DNA of 20,699 bases from Pseudomonadota bacterium (GCA_023430685.1 JAEYZH010000093.1:1-20699); one strand, 5' to 3'; shown: positions 1 through 6,497, counted from the first letter of the stretch. The notes: generated by a model not told the origin, from the sequence alone. Made by a program: numbers and translations.

Positions 1-165
1 GCGCAGCACCTCGGCGAGCGCGTGGGAAGGAGTGGCCGCCGGCGCGGTCGCCGCAGGCAGGTCCGCCTGCGTGCGTGCGGGTGGCGCGAGCTCGGCCAAC
101 GCGACCGGCGCAAGTTCGACGGTGGAAAAACCCTGGTCGCCTTCAGGCGCAACGAGCGTGAACAT
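1..165 (-). CDS. Unidentified protein, N-terminal part only (runs off left edge)
   Basis: An open frame of 55 codons begins with ATG at 165 and continues past position 1. It starts 15 bases after the lexA stop, with a purine-rich AAGGA about 10 bases upstream, so it is probably the second gene of a lexA operon. The visible N-terminus starts MFTLVAPEGD and is rich in Ala and Pro, with no motif I recognise. In many xanthomonads and pseudomonads a second lexA is followed by imuA-imuB-dnaE2, but this N-terminus does not look like a typical ImuA start, so I do not assign it. If it shares the lexA operator it would be DNA-damage inducible (inference). Confidence 0.5.
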   Translation of the reverse strand, partial: MFTLVAPEGDQGFSTVELAPVALAELAPPARTQADLPAATAPAATPSHALAEVLR

Positions 166-180
166 CGCAGTGCATCCTTG

Positions 181-816
181 TCATCGATGTTGCGGGGAAA
201 GGCCGGCGGGTCGGATCAATCCGACGTAGAGGCCCTCGATCGCGAGCGCCTGTCGATCGGGATCCACCTCGATCGGCGCGAATTCGGGATTGGCGGGCAG
301 CAGGCGCACGCGTCCGGCGCGTCGTTCGAGGCGCTTGACCGTGACTTCGTCGTCGACTCGCGCGACCACGATGCGGCCGTCGTCGGCCACTTCGGTGCGA
401 TGCACGGCGATCAGGTCGCCGTCGAGGATGCCCGCATCGCGCATGCTCCAGCCCACCACGCGCAGCAGGTAATCGGCGCGCGGACGGAACAGCTCCGGGT
501 CGACGCCATGGTGGCCTTCGATGTTTTCCGTGGCGAGAAGGGGGCTGCCGGCGGCAACCCGGCCGACGAGGGGAAGCCAGGTTGCCGCCGGCGCCCGCGA
601 GCGAAGCGGGAGGCGCAGGCCACGGTGATGCGGGAGGCGTTCGAGCACGCCCTTGCGGACCAGCGCCTCTACATAATCCTGCGCTGAGCTATGACTTGCA
701 AGCCCAAGATTTTCCGAGATTTCACGCAGGGTCGGAGCGGCACCGTGCAGATCCAGATGGCGCCGGATGCAGTCGAGCACGCGTTGCTGGTTGGCGGTGA
801 GGCGGACGTCGTCCAT
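181..816 (-). CDS. lexA: LexA-type SOS repressor / S24 autopeptidase
   Basis: This is a 211-residue transcriptional repressor that cleaves itself when RecA filaments form. Residues 1-70 form the winged-helix DNA-binding domain. Residues 80-205 form the S24 peptidase domain, with an Ala89-Gly90 cleavage site (VAAGSP), nucleophile Ser124 in GWSM and general-base Lys161 in VTVKRL. These match the E. coli A84-G85, S119 and K156 layout. The frame stays open upstream to an ATG at 882, but those 22 extra residues are encoded by the operator and an intergenic repeat, so I chose the ATG at 816, where LexA homology begins. The recognition-helix region (SHSSAQDYVEAL) differs from the E. coli one, in keeping with a non-E. 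coli operator. It probably represses itself through the palindromes 8 bases upstream. It could be a second, specialised LexA copy. Confidence 0.93.
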   Translation of the reverse strand: MDDVRLTANQQRVLDCIRRHLDLHGAAPTLREISENLGLASHSSAQDYVEALVRKGVLERLPHHRGLRLPLRSRAPAATWLPLVGRVAAGSPLLATENIEGHHGVDPELFRPRADYLLRVVGWSMRDAGILDGDLIAVHRTEVADDGRIVVARVDDEVTVKRLERRAGRVRLLPANPEFAPIEVDPDRQALAIEGLYVGLIRPAGLSPQHR

Positions 817-823
817 GGCGCGA

Positions 824-845
824 ATGTACGTACATACGTACGTAT
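824..845 (-). promoter_or_regulatory. Probable LexA operator: two abutting 12-bp palindromes
   Basis: ATGTACGTACAT (824-835) and ATACGTACGTAT (834-845) are each perfect palindromes and share two bases. They lie 8-29 bases upstream of the lexA ATG. They contain GTAC-N4-GTAC (830-841), close to the GTAC-N4-GTGC motif reported for LexA2 of Pseudomonas putida and unlike the enterobacterial CTGT-N8-ACAG box. Position and symmetry fit autoregulation. Binding is inferred. Confidence 0.65.
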
Positions 846-873
846 CCGCAAGTGCCCGCGCGAAAGTCGAAAG

Positions 874-925
874 CTTCCTCATCCACCCCTTCGGGGCACC
901 TTCTCCCGCGAGCGGGAGAAGGGAA
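874..925. repeat. Intergenic hairpin repeat, copy 1
   Basis: The unit reads CTTCCTCATCC...ACCCCTTCGGGG followed by an 11-bp perfect stem, CCTTCTCCCGC (899-909) and GCGGGAGAAGG (912-922), with a 2-base spacer. The same unit recurs almost unchanged at 1043-1095. Similar CTCATCC...GCGGGAGAAGG palindromes are dispersed in many proteobacterial genomes. It lies upstream of lexA and creates a false in-frame ATG for that gene. Confidence 0.85.
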
Positions 926-946
926 AGGCAGGACCCCGCGCTCCTG

Positions 947-968
947 CTTCCCCCGCTTGCGGGGGAAG
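947..968. repeat. Related hairpin, shortened copy
   Basis: CTTCCCCCGC (947-956) and GCGGGGGAAG (959-968) form a perfect 10-bp stem around a TT spacer. It resembles the stem of the two flanking copies but lacks their CTCATCC arm. It sits between the two full units, so the three probably form one composite repeat cluster. Confidence 0.7.
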
Positions 969-994
969 ATGCCGCGCAGCGGCAGAAGGGGGCC

Positions 995-1043
995 GCTCTT
1001 GATCTTGATCCTGATCTTCGAGGCGTGATCGAAGATCAAGAGC
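995..1043. repeat. Inverted repeat rich in GATC between hairpin copies
   Basis: GCTCTTGATCTT (995-1006) is the exact inverse complement of AAGATCAAGAGC (1032-1043). An alternative inner stem pairs GATCTTCGA (1013-1021) with TCGAAGATC (1029-1037). It lies downstream of the Kelch gene and could help stop its transcript, but there is no U-run on the minus strand after the stem, so I call it a repeat rather than a terminator. Confidence 0.6.
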
Positions 1044-1095
1044 TTCCCTCATCCACCCCTTCGGGGCACCTTCTCCCGCAAGCGGGAGAAGGGAC
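1043..1095. repeat. Intergenic hairpin repeat, copy 2
   Basis: This is the second copy of the 874-925 unit, with one base more in the CTTCCCTCATCC arm and CAAG instead of CGAG at the stem apex. The stem is CCTTCTCCCGC (1069-1079) with GCGGGAGAAGG (1082-1092). It begins 13 bases past the stop of the Kelch gene, so it would form a strong hairpin at the 3' end of that transcript and may stabilise or terminate it. Confidence 0.85.
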
Positions 1096-1107
1096 AGCGC
1101 AACGCCC

Positions 1108-2829
1108 TCAACGCAGCGGCGTCAGTTGCAGGTTGTCGATCATCACGCGCGGCGCGGTCGGCTGGCCTTGCCAGGTCGCGTGGAGGCGCAGGGTGTCGAA
1201 TACCACGCCGTCGATCGCGAGCGTCGCGACCGCCGGGTTGTCGCGGTCCCCGCCGCCCGCGATCGTGAGCACGTCGCTGCCGACGACGGTGTCGCCCGAC
1301 AGCGCATCGAGATGGATCTCGATGCCGCCCCAGGGGCCGTTCTCGTAATAGGCGAGCTGGACGCTGGCCGCGCGCGCAGGCGCATCGAGTTCCATCGTCG
1401 CGCGCACCAGCGCGCCGATCGAGAGGTTGTCGCCGACCACGTAGCTGGTGCCGAAGGTCAGGGTGTTCGGCGCGCTGCCGAAGTCGGGGAAATCGTTCCA
1501 GAACATCGTCGCGTTCTCGATGATGAACTGGTCGCCGACGTCGGCCGGCTCGAACGTGCTGCCGTCGGGGAACACGCCGCCGATGCCGTTGCAGTCGCGG
1601 TAGGTGATGCCTTCGTGCGTGAACGACGTGCCGAGGAAACTTTCGGCGAGGTCGTCGTAGGTCACGAGCACGGGATCGACCTGCGGCAGCTCGAAGCCGT
1701 CGCCGAAGATGCGGTCGTCGCCGGCTCCGGCGACGAACAGTTCCGCGTGCGCGGTCGGCATGTCCTCGACGCCGGCCCAGCCTCCCGCGAGCAGCACGCG
1801 GCCATCGGTGAGGCGCACCGCGGTGCCACCCATGCTCGGCGTGATGAGGTCGCCGACGTCGCTGAAGGTTCCGCTCGCAGGGTCGTAGACCTCGGCGGGC
1901 GCGATGTTCGGATCGCCCGTCACGTTGCCGTTGCCGCCGGCGACGAGCACGCGGCCGTCGGCGAGCAGGGTCGCGGTCGGATTCGCGCGTACGTGCGCGA
2001 GGCTGCCGGTCGGCGAGAAGGTGCCGGTCGCGGGATCGTAGAGTTCGGCCTGCGCGAGATAGCTCGTGTTGCCGAGTCCGCCGACGACCAGCACGCGGCC
2101 ATCGGCGAGCGTCGCGATCGCGTGGTCGCCACGCGGTTCGGCCAGGCTGCCGGTCATCGTGAACTGGCCCGTGGTCGGATCGTAGACCTCGGCCGTGCCG
2201 AGCGCGCCCGAATCGTCGTAGCCTCCTGCGACGAGCACGCGGCCGTCGGCGAGTTTCGCCGCGCGCCCGCCGGGATCGCGCGGTGCGGAAAGCGGGCCGG
2301 TGGGGCTGAAGGTGCCCGTGAGTGGATCGTAGAGTTCGGCGCTCGCGAGCGTGTCGGTGGTGAAGTTGAAGCCGCCCGCGAACAGCACGCGGCCATCGTC
2401 GAGCCGCGCGACCGCGGTCACGTAGCGCGGTTCGGTCATGCTGCCCGTCGGCGTGAACTGGCCGGTCGCCGGATCGTAGATTTCGGCGCTCGCGAAGATC
2501 GTGTCGCCCTGGTTGCCGCCGCGGCCGCCGGCCACGAGCACGCGTCCATCCATGAGCGCCACCGTGGTCGGGCGCATGCGTGCATCGGCGAGGCTGCCGG
2601 TGGGCGTGAACGCGCCGGTCGCCGGGTCGTAGGTTTCTGCCGTCCCGACCACGTTGCCGGTGCCCGCGATGCCGCCGACCTGCAGCACCTGGCCGTTGGG
2701 CAGCAGCGCGGCCCCCTGGTGCGAGCGCGGCACGTTCATGTCGCCGGTCGCCTCGAACACGCCGCCGCCGTGGGCAAGGCTGGCCTGCAGGCAGGCGCCG
2801 ATCGCGATCATGCGCAGGATGTTGTTCAT
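1108..2829 (-). CDS. Exported seven-bladed Kelch-like propeller with extra C-terminal domain
   Basis: This is a 573-residue secreted protein. I chose the ATG at 2829 because GGAGAA lies just upstream and a signal peptide (MNNILRMIAIGACLQASLAH) follows; an open extension to 2907 has neither. From residue 40 to 365 there are seven repeats of about 46 residues, each with G-[RQ]-V-L-x-x-G-G. Six also have [LIV]YDPxTGxF and the last ends at AELFV. This is the pattern of a complete Kelch/galactose-oxidase-type propeller. Residues 374-380 are IFGDGFE, a motif often close to the C-terminus of exported Xanthomonadales proteins. Here about 190 more residues follow, probably beta-rich and ending APRVMIDNLQLTPLR, like a carbohydrate-binding or jelly-roll domain. 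No enzymatic residues are recognisable. The propeller is likely a binding or scaffold module; the ligand is unknown. Confidence 0.88.
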   Translation of the reverse strand: MNNILRMIAIGACLQASLAHGGGVFEATGDMNVPRSHQGAALLPNGQVLQVGGIAGTGNVVGTAETYDPATGAFTPTGSLADARMRPTTVALMDGRVLVAGGRGGNQGDTIFASAEIYDPATGQFTPTGSMTEPRYVTAVARLDDGRVLFAGGFNFTTDTLASAELYDPLTGTFSPTGPLSAPRDPGGRAAKLADGRVLVAGGYDDSGALGTAEVYDPTTGQFTMTGSLAEPRGDHAIATLADGRVLVVGGLGNTSYLAQAELYDPATGTFSPTGSLAHVRANPTATLLADGRVLVAGGNGNVTGDPNIAPAEVYDPASGTFSDVGDLITPSMGGTAVRLTDGRVLLAGGWAGVEDMPTAHAELFVAGAGDDRIFGDGFELPQVDPVLVTYDDLAESFLGTSFTHEGITYRDCNGIGGVFPDGSTFEPADVGDQFIIENATMFWNDFPDFGSAPNTLTFGTSYVVGDNLSIGALVRATMELDAPARAASVQLAYYENGPWGGIEIHLDALSGDTVVGSDVLTIAGGGDRDNPAVATLAIDGVVFDTLRLHATWQGQPTAPRVMIDNLQLTPLR

Positions 2830-3009
2830 GTCGTTCTCCGTTGCTGGCCGCGCGCGCGGCGCGCGACGGCTCGTCGCAAGAATGCGCGCGGCCACCGGCC
2901 ACCGCATTCGATTTCCATGAGCCGCGCATGTGCCCGGAGTTTCGCGGCCGCAGGGGCCGGGTTTGCGCTATGTTCGGCGCGGATGACGCAGTGCACGAAG
3001 GGGATTGCG

Positions 3010-3666
3010 ATGGAGGGATGGCAAGGCCGCGCACCTGCGGTCGGCATCGGGCGCGCGGAGGCGACGGGGCTGCTCGCGCTCGTCGGCGGCGTGCTCGCGT
3101 GGTCGGCGATCGCACCGAACGATCGCATGACCTGGCTCATGGAAATCGTCTGGGTGCTGGCGGGGATCCCGCTGCTGGTCGCGACGCGACGGCGCTTCCC
3201 GCTGACGCGCCTGCTGTACTGGCTGCTCGCCGTTCACGCGGTGATCCTCGTCTACGGCGGGCAGTACACCTACGCCGAGACGCCACTCGGCGACTGGGCT
3301 CGCGACGCATTCGGCTTCGCGCGCAACCACTACGACCGCCTCGGCCACTTCGCGCAGGGCTTCGTGCCGGCGATCCTCGCGCGCGAACTGCTGCTGCGCC
3401 TTACTCCGCTGCGCCCGGGCGGCTGGCTGTTCTACCTCGTCTGCGCCGCGTGCCTGAGCTTCAGCGCATTCTTCGAGTTCATCGAATGGTGGGCCGCGCT
3501 GATCATGGGCGGCGACGCGGACGCCTACCTCGCGACCCAGGGCGACGTCTGGGACACGCAGTGGGACATGTTCCTCGCGCTGTGCGGCTCGATCCTCGCG
3601 CAGCTCGCGCTGGCGCGCCTGCACGACCGCCAGCTCGGGCTGCGCCCGGAACGCGCCGGCGGCTGA
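3010..3666 (+). CDS. DUF2238 (YjdF-like) inner-membrane protein
   Basis: This is a 218-residue multi-pass membrane protein of the DUF2238/YjdF family; the molecular function is unknown. Hydrophobic segments lie near residues 19-36, 41-58, 66-83, 117-133, 138-158 and 186-203. Conserved family blocks are visible: YDRLGHFAQGF (108-118), the acidic aromatic FFEFIEWW (154-161), and QGDVWDTQWDMF (177-188). The start at 3010 has GAAGGGG about 8 bases upstream. An in-frame ATG at 2983 has no such site. It diverges from the Kelch gene across 180 bases of GC-rich DNA that holds no clear paired promoter. The next gene starts 70 bases downstream on the same strand with its own ribosome binding site. Confidence 0.88.
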   Translation: MEGWQGRAPAVGIGRAEATGLLALVGGVLAWSAIAPNDRMTWLMEIVWVLAGIPLLVATRRRFPLTRLLYWLLAVHAVILVYGGQYTYAETPLGDWARDAFGFARNHYDRLGHFAQGFVPAILARELLLRLTPLRPGGWLFYLVCAACLSFSAFFEFIEWWAALIMGGDADAYLATQGDVWDTQWDMFLALCGSILAQLALARLHDRQLGLRPERAGG

Positions 3667-3736
3667 TTGCACCTTGTCATGGCGCGCGGCGGCTGCATAT
3701 CGGGAGGGATGCAGGCCGACGAACGGGGAGGTTGCG

Positions 3737-4414
3737 ATGAGGATCCTGATGGTGCTGACTTCGCATGGCGAGCTCGGGGATACGGGCCACAAGACCGGAA
3801 TGTGGCTCGAGGAATTTGCGGCCCCGTATTTCGCGTTCAAGGACGCCGGCGCCGAGGTCGTGCTCGCATCGCCGAAGGGCGGGCAACCGCCGATCGATCC
3901 GCGCAGCAGTGACGCCGCCGCGCAGACCGCGGCGACGCGGCGGTTCGCGGCGGATGCGCAGGCGCAAGCCGCGCTCGCGCACACGCACCGGCTCGCCGAG
4001 ATCGCGGGCCACGCCTTCGATGCGGTGTTCTATCCGGGCGGGCACGGGCCGCTCTGGGACCTCGCCGGCGACACGATTTCGCAGCACCTGGTCGAGCATG
4101 CGTACGCCGCGGGCAAGCCGGTCGGCGCGGTCTGCCACGGCCTCGCCGCGTTGCGCGACGCGCGCGGTCCGTTCGGTTTGCCGCTCGTGCGCGGCAAGCA
4201 CGTGACCGGATTTTCCGACAGCGAGGAAGCCGCCGTGGGGCTCGTCGACGACGTGCCGTTCAGTATCGAGCAGATGCTGAAGGAACACGGTGGCCTGTAT
4301 TCGAGCAAGCCGGACTTCGAGCCGCACGTCGTCACCGACGGACTGCTCGTGACGGGGCAGAATCCGGCCTCGTCGACCGAAGCCGCGAACGCGTTGCTGC
4401 GCCTGCTGTCGTAG
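3737..4414 (+). CDS. DJ-1/PfpI-family protein (Hsp31-like type 1 glutamine amidotransferase fold)
   Basis: This 225-residue cytosolic protein is preceded by GGGGAGG. It has the nucleophile-elbow Cys133-His134 (GAVCHG), the YPGGHGP oxyanion-side loop at 99-105, and Glu25 in LEEFAAPY. These are the features of the Hsp31 branch (class III) of the DJ-1/ThiJ/PfpI superfamily. Members have glyoxalase III activity (methylglyoxal to lactate) and chaperone or deglycase activities have been reported; which applies here is inference. The length matches the compact yeast-type Hsp31 rather than the longer E. coli HchA. The stop codon TAG (4412-4414) is the first three bases of an inverted-repeat element. 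Confidence 0.9.
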   Translation: MRILMVLTSHGELGDTGHKTGMWLEEFAAPYFAFKDAGAEVVLASPKGGQPPIDPRSSDAAAQTAATRRFAADAQAQAALAHTHRLAEIAGHAFDAVFYPGGHGPLWDLAGDTISQHLVEHAYAAGKPVGAVCHGLAALRDARGPFGLPLVRGKHVTGFSDSEEAAVGLVDDVPFSIEQMLKEHGGLYSSKPDFEPHVVTDGLLVTGQNPASSTEAANALLRLLS

Positions 4415-4546
4415 GCTGGACGGCCGCAGGCCGGCCGGCGCTTGTCGCTTTTCGCTTCGCCGCGAGCCGGCCGCGCTTTCGTTTTCGCTTTTCACTTCTT
4501 GCTTCGTCTCGAACAGGAGCCGGCCGCGCTGCGCGCGTCCAGCCTA
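4412..4546. repeat. Inverted-repeat element that supplies stop codons to both neighbours
   Basis: The ends TAGGCTGGACG (4412-4422) and CGTCCAGCCTA (4536-4546) are perfect 11-bp inverted repeats. Inside are two direct copies of GAGCCGGCCGCGCT (4464-4477 and 4517-4530), a related GC palindrome near 4422-4440, and a pyrimidine-rich stretch (4440-4510) with repeated CGCTTTTCGCTT-like words. The first arm gives the TAG of the DJ-1-like gene, and the second, read on the minus strand, gives the TAG of the MerR gene. The element fills the convergent gap and may act as a bidirectional terminator or a small mobile palindromic repeat. Confidence 0.75.
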
Positions 4547-4993
4547 CACGGCGCGTGTTCGGCGCGTGCGCGGAGGTGGCTTGCGCGATGTTTTCAAATG
4601 CGCGTGCGGATTCCCGGACGCCGCATGCTGCAGCAGGCGCCGGAACGTCGGGCATTGCAGGTGGTCAGGCGCGGGACACGCGGCTGCATGCGCGAGGCCG
4701 TCGCGCAGCGCGGCCAGCCTGCGGATCGTGAGGTCGAGCTGCTTCGCACGCGTCGCGAGCTTGCGCCTGTCGATGCGCGGGCGACCATCGGGGGCGAACA
4801 TCGCCGCGATTTCGTCGAGCGAGAACCCCGCCGAACGGCCGAGCGCGATCAGCGCGAGACGCTCGATCACGCCGGCGTCGAACACGCGGCGCAGGCCGTG
4901 CCGGCCGATCGACCTGATCAATCCCTTCTGCTCGTAGTAGCGCAGCGTCGACGCGGGCAGGCCGGCGCGCCGCGCGACTTCGACGATGTCCAT
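4544..4993 (-). CDS. MerR-family transcriptional regulator with a C-terminal Cys pair
   Basis: This is a 149-residue activator. The N-terminal MerR helix-turn-helix is clear (MDIVEVARRAGLPASTLRYY, then EQKGLI at 21-26), followed by the wing and the dimerisation helix (residues 76-105). After the helix comes C106-P-A-P-D-H-L-Q-C114-P-T-F, a C-x7-C arrangement that suggests a metal or redox effector. It lacks the CxGxxxxDC binding loop of mercury or copper sensors. The start at 4993 is preceded by AAGGGGC. The tail after residue 125 is basic and low in complexity, and its TAG stop comes from the repeat element. The gene diverges from DUF2938-DUF2798 over a MerR-type promoter, so those two genes are the probable target. 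The inducer is unknown. Confidence 0.9.
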   Translation of the reverse strand: MDIVEVARRAGLPASTLRYYEQKGLIRSIGRHGLRRVFDAGVIERLALIALGRSAGFSLDEIAAMFAPDGRPRIDRRKLATRAKQLDLTIRRLAALRDGLAHAAACPAPDHLQCPTFRRLLQHAASGNPHAHLKTSRKPPPRTRRTRAV

Positions 4994-5002
4994 CGCTGCC
5001 CC

Positions 5003-5033
5003 TTGACTTGAAGTCGACTTGAAGTGGCATCGT
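5003..5033 (+). promoter_or_regulatory. MerR-type promoter/operator for the DUF2938-DUF2798 operon
   Basis: A good -35 TTGACT (5003-5008) is followed 19 bases later by a weak -10 CATCGT (5028-5033), the long spacer typical of promoters activated by MerR-family proteins. The spacer region carries a 10-bp palindrome AAGTCGACTT (5011-5020) inside two direct copies of ACTTGAAGT (5006-5014 and 5017-5025). It lies 10 bases upstream of the merR-like ATG and 40 bases before the DUF2938 ATG, so one site can serve both. Confidence 0.7.
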
Positions 5034-5072
5034 ACGCGCCACGCGGTCGACGCGGCAACTCGAGGAACCCCG

Positions 5073-5564
5073 ATGGAACAATTGGCGAACGTGGTCGCGA
5101 TCGGCGCAGGCGCCACGGCATTGACCGACCTGTGGGCGCTCGTGCGCTGGCGCATCGCGCGCATTTCGCTGCCGGACTGGGGCCTGGTCGGCCGCTGGTT
5201 GACCTGGATGACGCGCGGGCGGCTGCGGCACGCGTCGATCAAGTCGGCAACGCCCGTGCGTGGCGAGCGGACGATCGGCTGGATCGCGCATTACCTGATC
5301 GGGATGCTGTTCGCGGCCTTGCTACTCGCGATCGTCGGCCCGGGGTGGCTGCAACAGCCGACGCTCGCGCCGGCGTTGTTCATCGGCGTCGCGACCGTCG
5401 CGGCGCCGTTCCTCGTGATGCAACCCGCGATGGGCGCGGGGCTCGCCGCGAGCCGCACGCCGAAGCCGGCGGCTGCGCGCGTGCAGAGCCTCGTCACGCA
5501 TGCGGTGTTCGGCGTCGGACTCTACGCGAGCGGCTGGCTGCTCCAGCTGCTTCGGCTGTCGTGA
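5073..5564 (+). CDS. DUF2938 membrane protein
   Basis: This 163-residue integral membrane protein matches the DUF2938 family in length and pattern. Four hydrophobic segments are visible, near residues 4-22, 65-88, 93-118 and 140-160. Characteristic blocks are TDLWALVRW near the N-terminus, HYLIGMLFA in the second helix and PFLVMQPAMGAGLAASRTP in the loop after the third. I chose the ATG at 5073 (GAGGAA upstream) over an in-frame ATG at 5019, because 5019 lies within the MerR operator. Its biochemical role is unknown. The promoter makes it the first gene of the MerR target operon. The downstream DUF2798 gene begins 40 bases later. Confidence 0.88.
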   Translation: MEQLANVVAIGAGATALTDLWALVRWRIARISLPDWGLVGRWLTWMTRGRLRHASIKSATPVRGERTIGWIAHYLIGMLFAALLLAIVGPGWLQQPTLAPALFIGVATVAAPFLVMQPAMGAGLAASRTPKPAAARVQSLVTHAVFGVGLYASGWLLQLLRLS

Positions 5565-5604
5565 CCCCTTCCACACCCATTCGAATTCCCAAGGAGAACA
5601 CGCG

Positions 5605-5829
5605 ATGCGATTTCCCGCCCGTCATGCCCCGATCCTGTTCGGCGCACTGCTTTCGGCGATCATGGTCGGCCTCGTCTCGGCCTTCGTGCTTGCGATCAAC
5701 CACGGCATCGATGCCGGGTTCCCTGCACTCTGGCTGCGCAGCTGCATCACGACATGGCCGATCGCGTTCCCGACGGTGACCCTGGTCGCGCCGTGGGTGC
5801 GGCGCGTCGTCGCTCGACTGACGACATGA
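5605..5829 (+). CDS. DUF2798 small membrane protein
   Basis: This 74-residue protein has a strong AAGGAGAA site before its ATG. It has two hydrophobic helices (about residues 9-31 and 46-64) joined by the loop NHGIDAGFPALWLRSC. The start pattern RFPARHAPILFGALLSAIM and the WPIAFPTVTLVAPWVRR second helix match the DUF2798 family. Function is unknown. It sits 40 bases after DUF2938 on the same strand with no terminator between, so the two are probably co-transcribed under the MerR protein and may form a membrane complex (inference). Confidence 0.88.
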   Translation: MRFPARHAPILFGALLSAIMVGLVSAFVLAINHGIDAGFPALWLRSCITTWPIAFPTVTLVAPWVRRVVARLTT

Positions 5830-5891
5830 AGCGTTCCCGCACCTGGCATCGGGTGACCGGGCCATCGGTCCGGGCGCGCATCGAACTTCAG

Positions 5892-5931
5892 CCGGCCCTG
5901 CGACCGTCGATCAGGACCCGAGCAGGGCCGG
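5892..5931. terminator. Possible bidirectional hairpin at the DUF2798/tspO convergent end
   Basis: CCGGCCCTGC (5892-5901) pairs perfectly with GCAGGGCCGG (5922-5931) around a 20-base loop, with a smaller imperfect stem CCGGGCC/GGTCCGG at 5857-5873 next to it. The larger stem includes the last codons and stop of tspO. No clear U-run follows on either strand, so terminator function is tentative. Confidence 0.4.
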
Positions 5932-6411
5932 ATTGAGTCGCCACACCGCATGATTGAGGAAGGCCGCGAAGCTGACCCACGCGAGGTACGGAACGAGCAG
6001 GGCGCCCGCGAGCGGCCTGATGCGCCAGAACGCGACCAGCGTCGCGACGATCAGCAGCCACAGCACGATGATGTCGGCCAGCGCCCAGCCACCGAGGCGC
6101 CACGCGAAGAACAGCCAGCTCCACAGCGCGTTGAGCACGAGTTGCACGAGGAACAGCGACAAGGCGTTGCGCGCGCCACCGAAGCCGCGTTCGCGCCATG
6201 CGAGCCACGCGGCGATGCCCATCGATGCATAGAGGATCGTCCATACCGGCCCGAACACCGACGCGGGTGGTGCCCAGTCCGGGCGCACGAGCTGGCCGTA
6301 GAACGACTGCGACTGCGCCGACGCGACCGCACCGGCCGCCGCAGCGACGAACACGACCAAGAGCCAGGCCGCGAGGCCGAGTGCCTGTTCACGCCTCGAG
6401 AAGATCGACAT
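5911..6411 (-). CDS. tspO: TspO/MBR-family membrane protein
   Basis: This is a 166-residue tryptophan-rich five-helix membrane protein. Diagnostic blocks are WAPPASVFGPVWTILY (46-61), NALWSWLFF (94-102), and VPYLAWVSFAAFLN followed by VWRLN (140-160). Bacterial TspO binds porphyrins and can degrade or export tetrapyrroles, and it regulates photosynthesis or stress genes in some species. I take the ATG at 6411. The site upstream is weak (GGACG), and the coding frame continues above it without family similarity. It follows the GGDEF gene by 86 bases on the same strand and may be co-transcribed with it. The stop overlaps a hairpin. Confidence 0.92.
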   Translation of the reverse strand: MSIFSRREQALGLAAWLLVVFVAAAAGAVASAQSQSFYGQLVRPDWAPPASVFGPVWTILYASMGIAAWLAWRERGFGGARNALSLFLVQLVLNALWSWLFFAWRLGGWALADIIVLWLLIVATLVAFWRIRPLAGALLVPYLAWVSFAAFLNHAVWRLNPALLGS

Positions 6412-6497
6412 CGCACGTCCGTCCGGGAATGGCAGGGCGCATTCTGGTCCGCCTGCACGTGAACCGCCGGAGAATCGATGCAGTCCGATCACGCCGC

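Noticed and set aside
817..882. Longer LexA start at 882
   Set aside because: The extra residues derive from the operator palindromes and a dispersed hairpin repeat, and LexA family proteins begin at about the ATG at 816.
870..1100. CRISPR array
   Set aside because: Only two to three palindromic units occur, with irregular spacing and no cas genes. They are dispersed hairpin repeats.
1126..3009. A very long open frame on the plus strand opposite the Kelch gene
   Set aside because: It is antisense to a protein with a signal peptide and seven regular repeats. GC-rich codon bias keeps the opposite frame open. Only its last part, from 3010, is a real gene (DUF2238).
2830..3009. Clear promoters in the Kelch/DUF2238 divergent region
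   Set aside because: A TATGTT at 2969-2974 could be a -10 element but no acceptable -35 lies at the right distance, so I did not list it.
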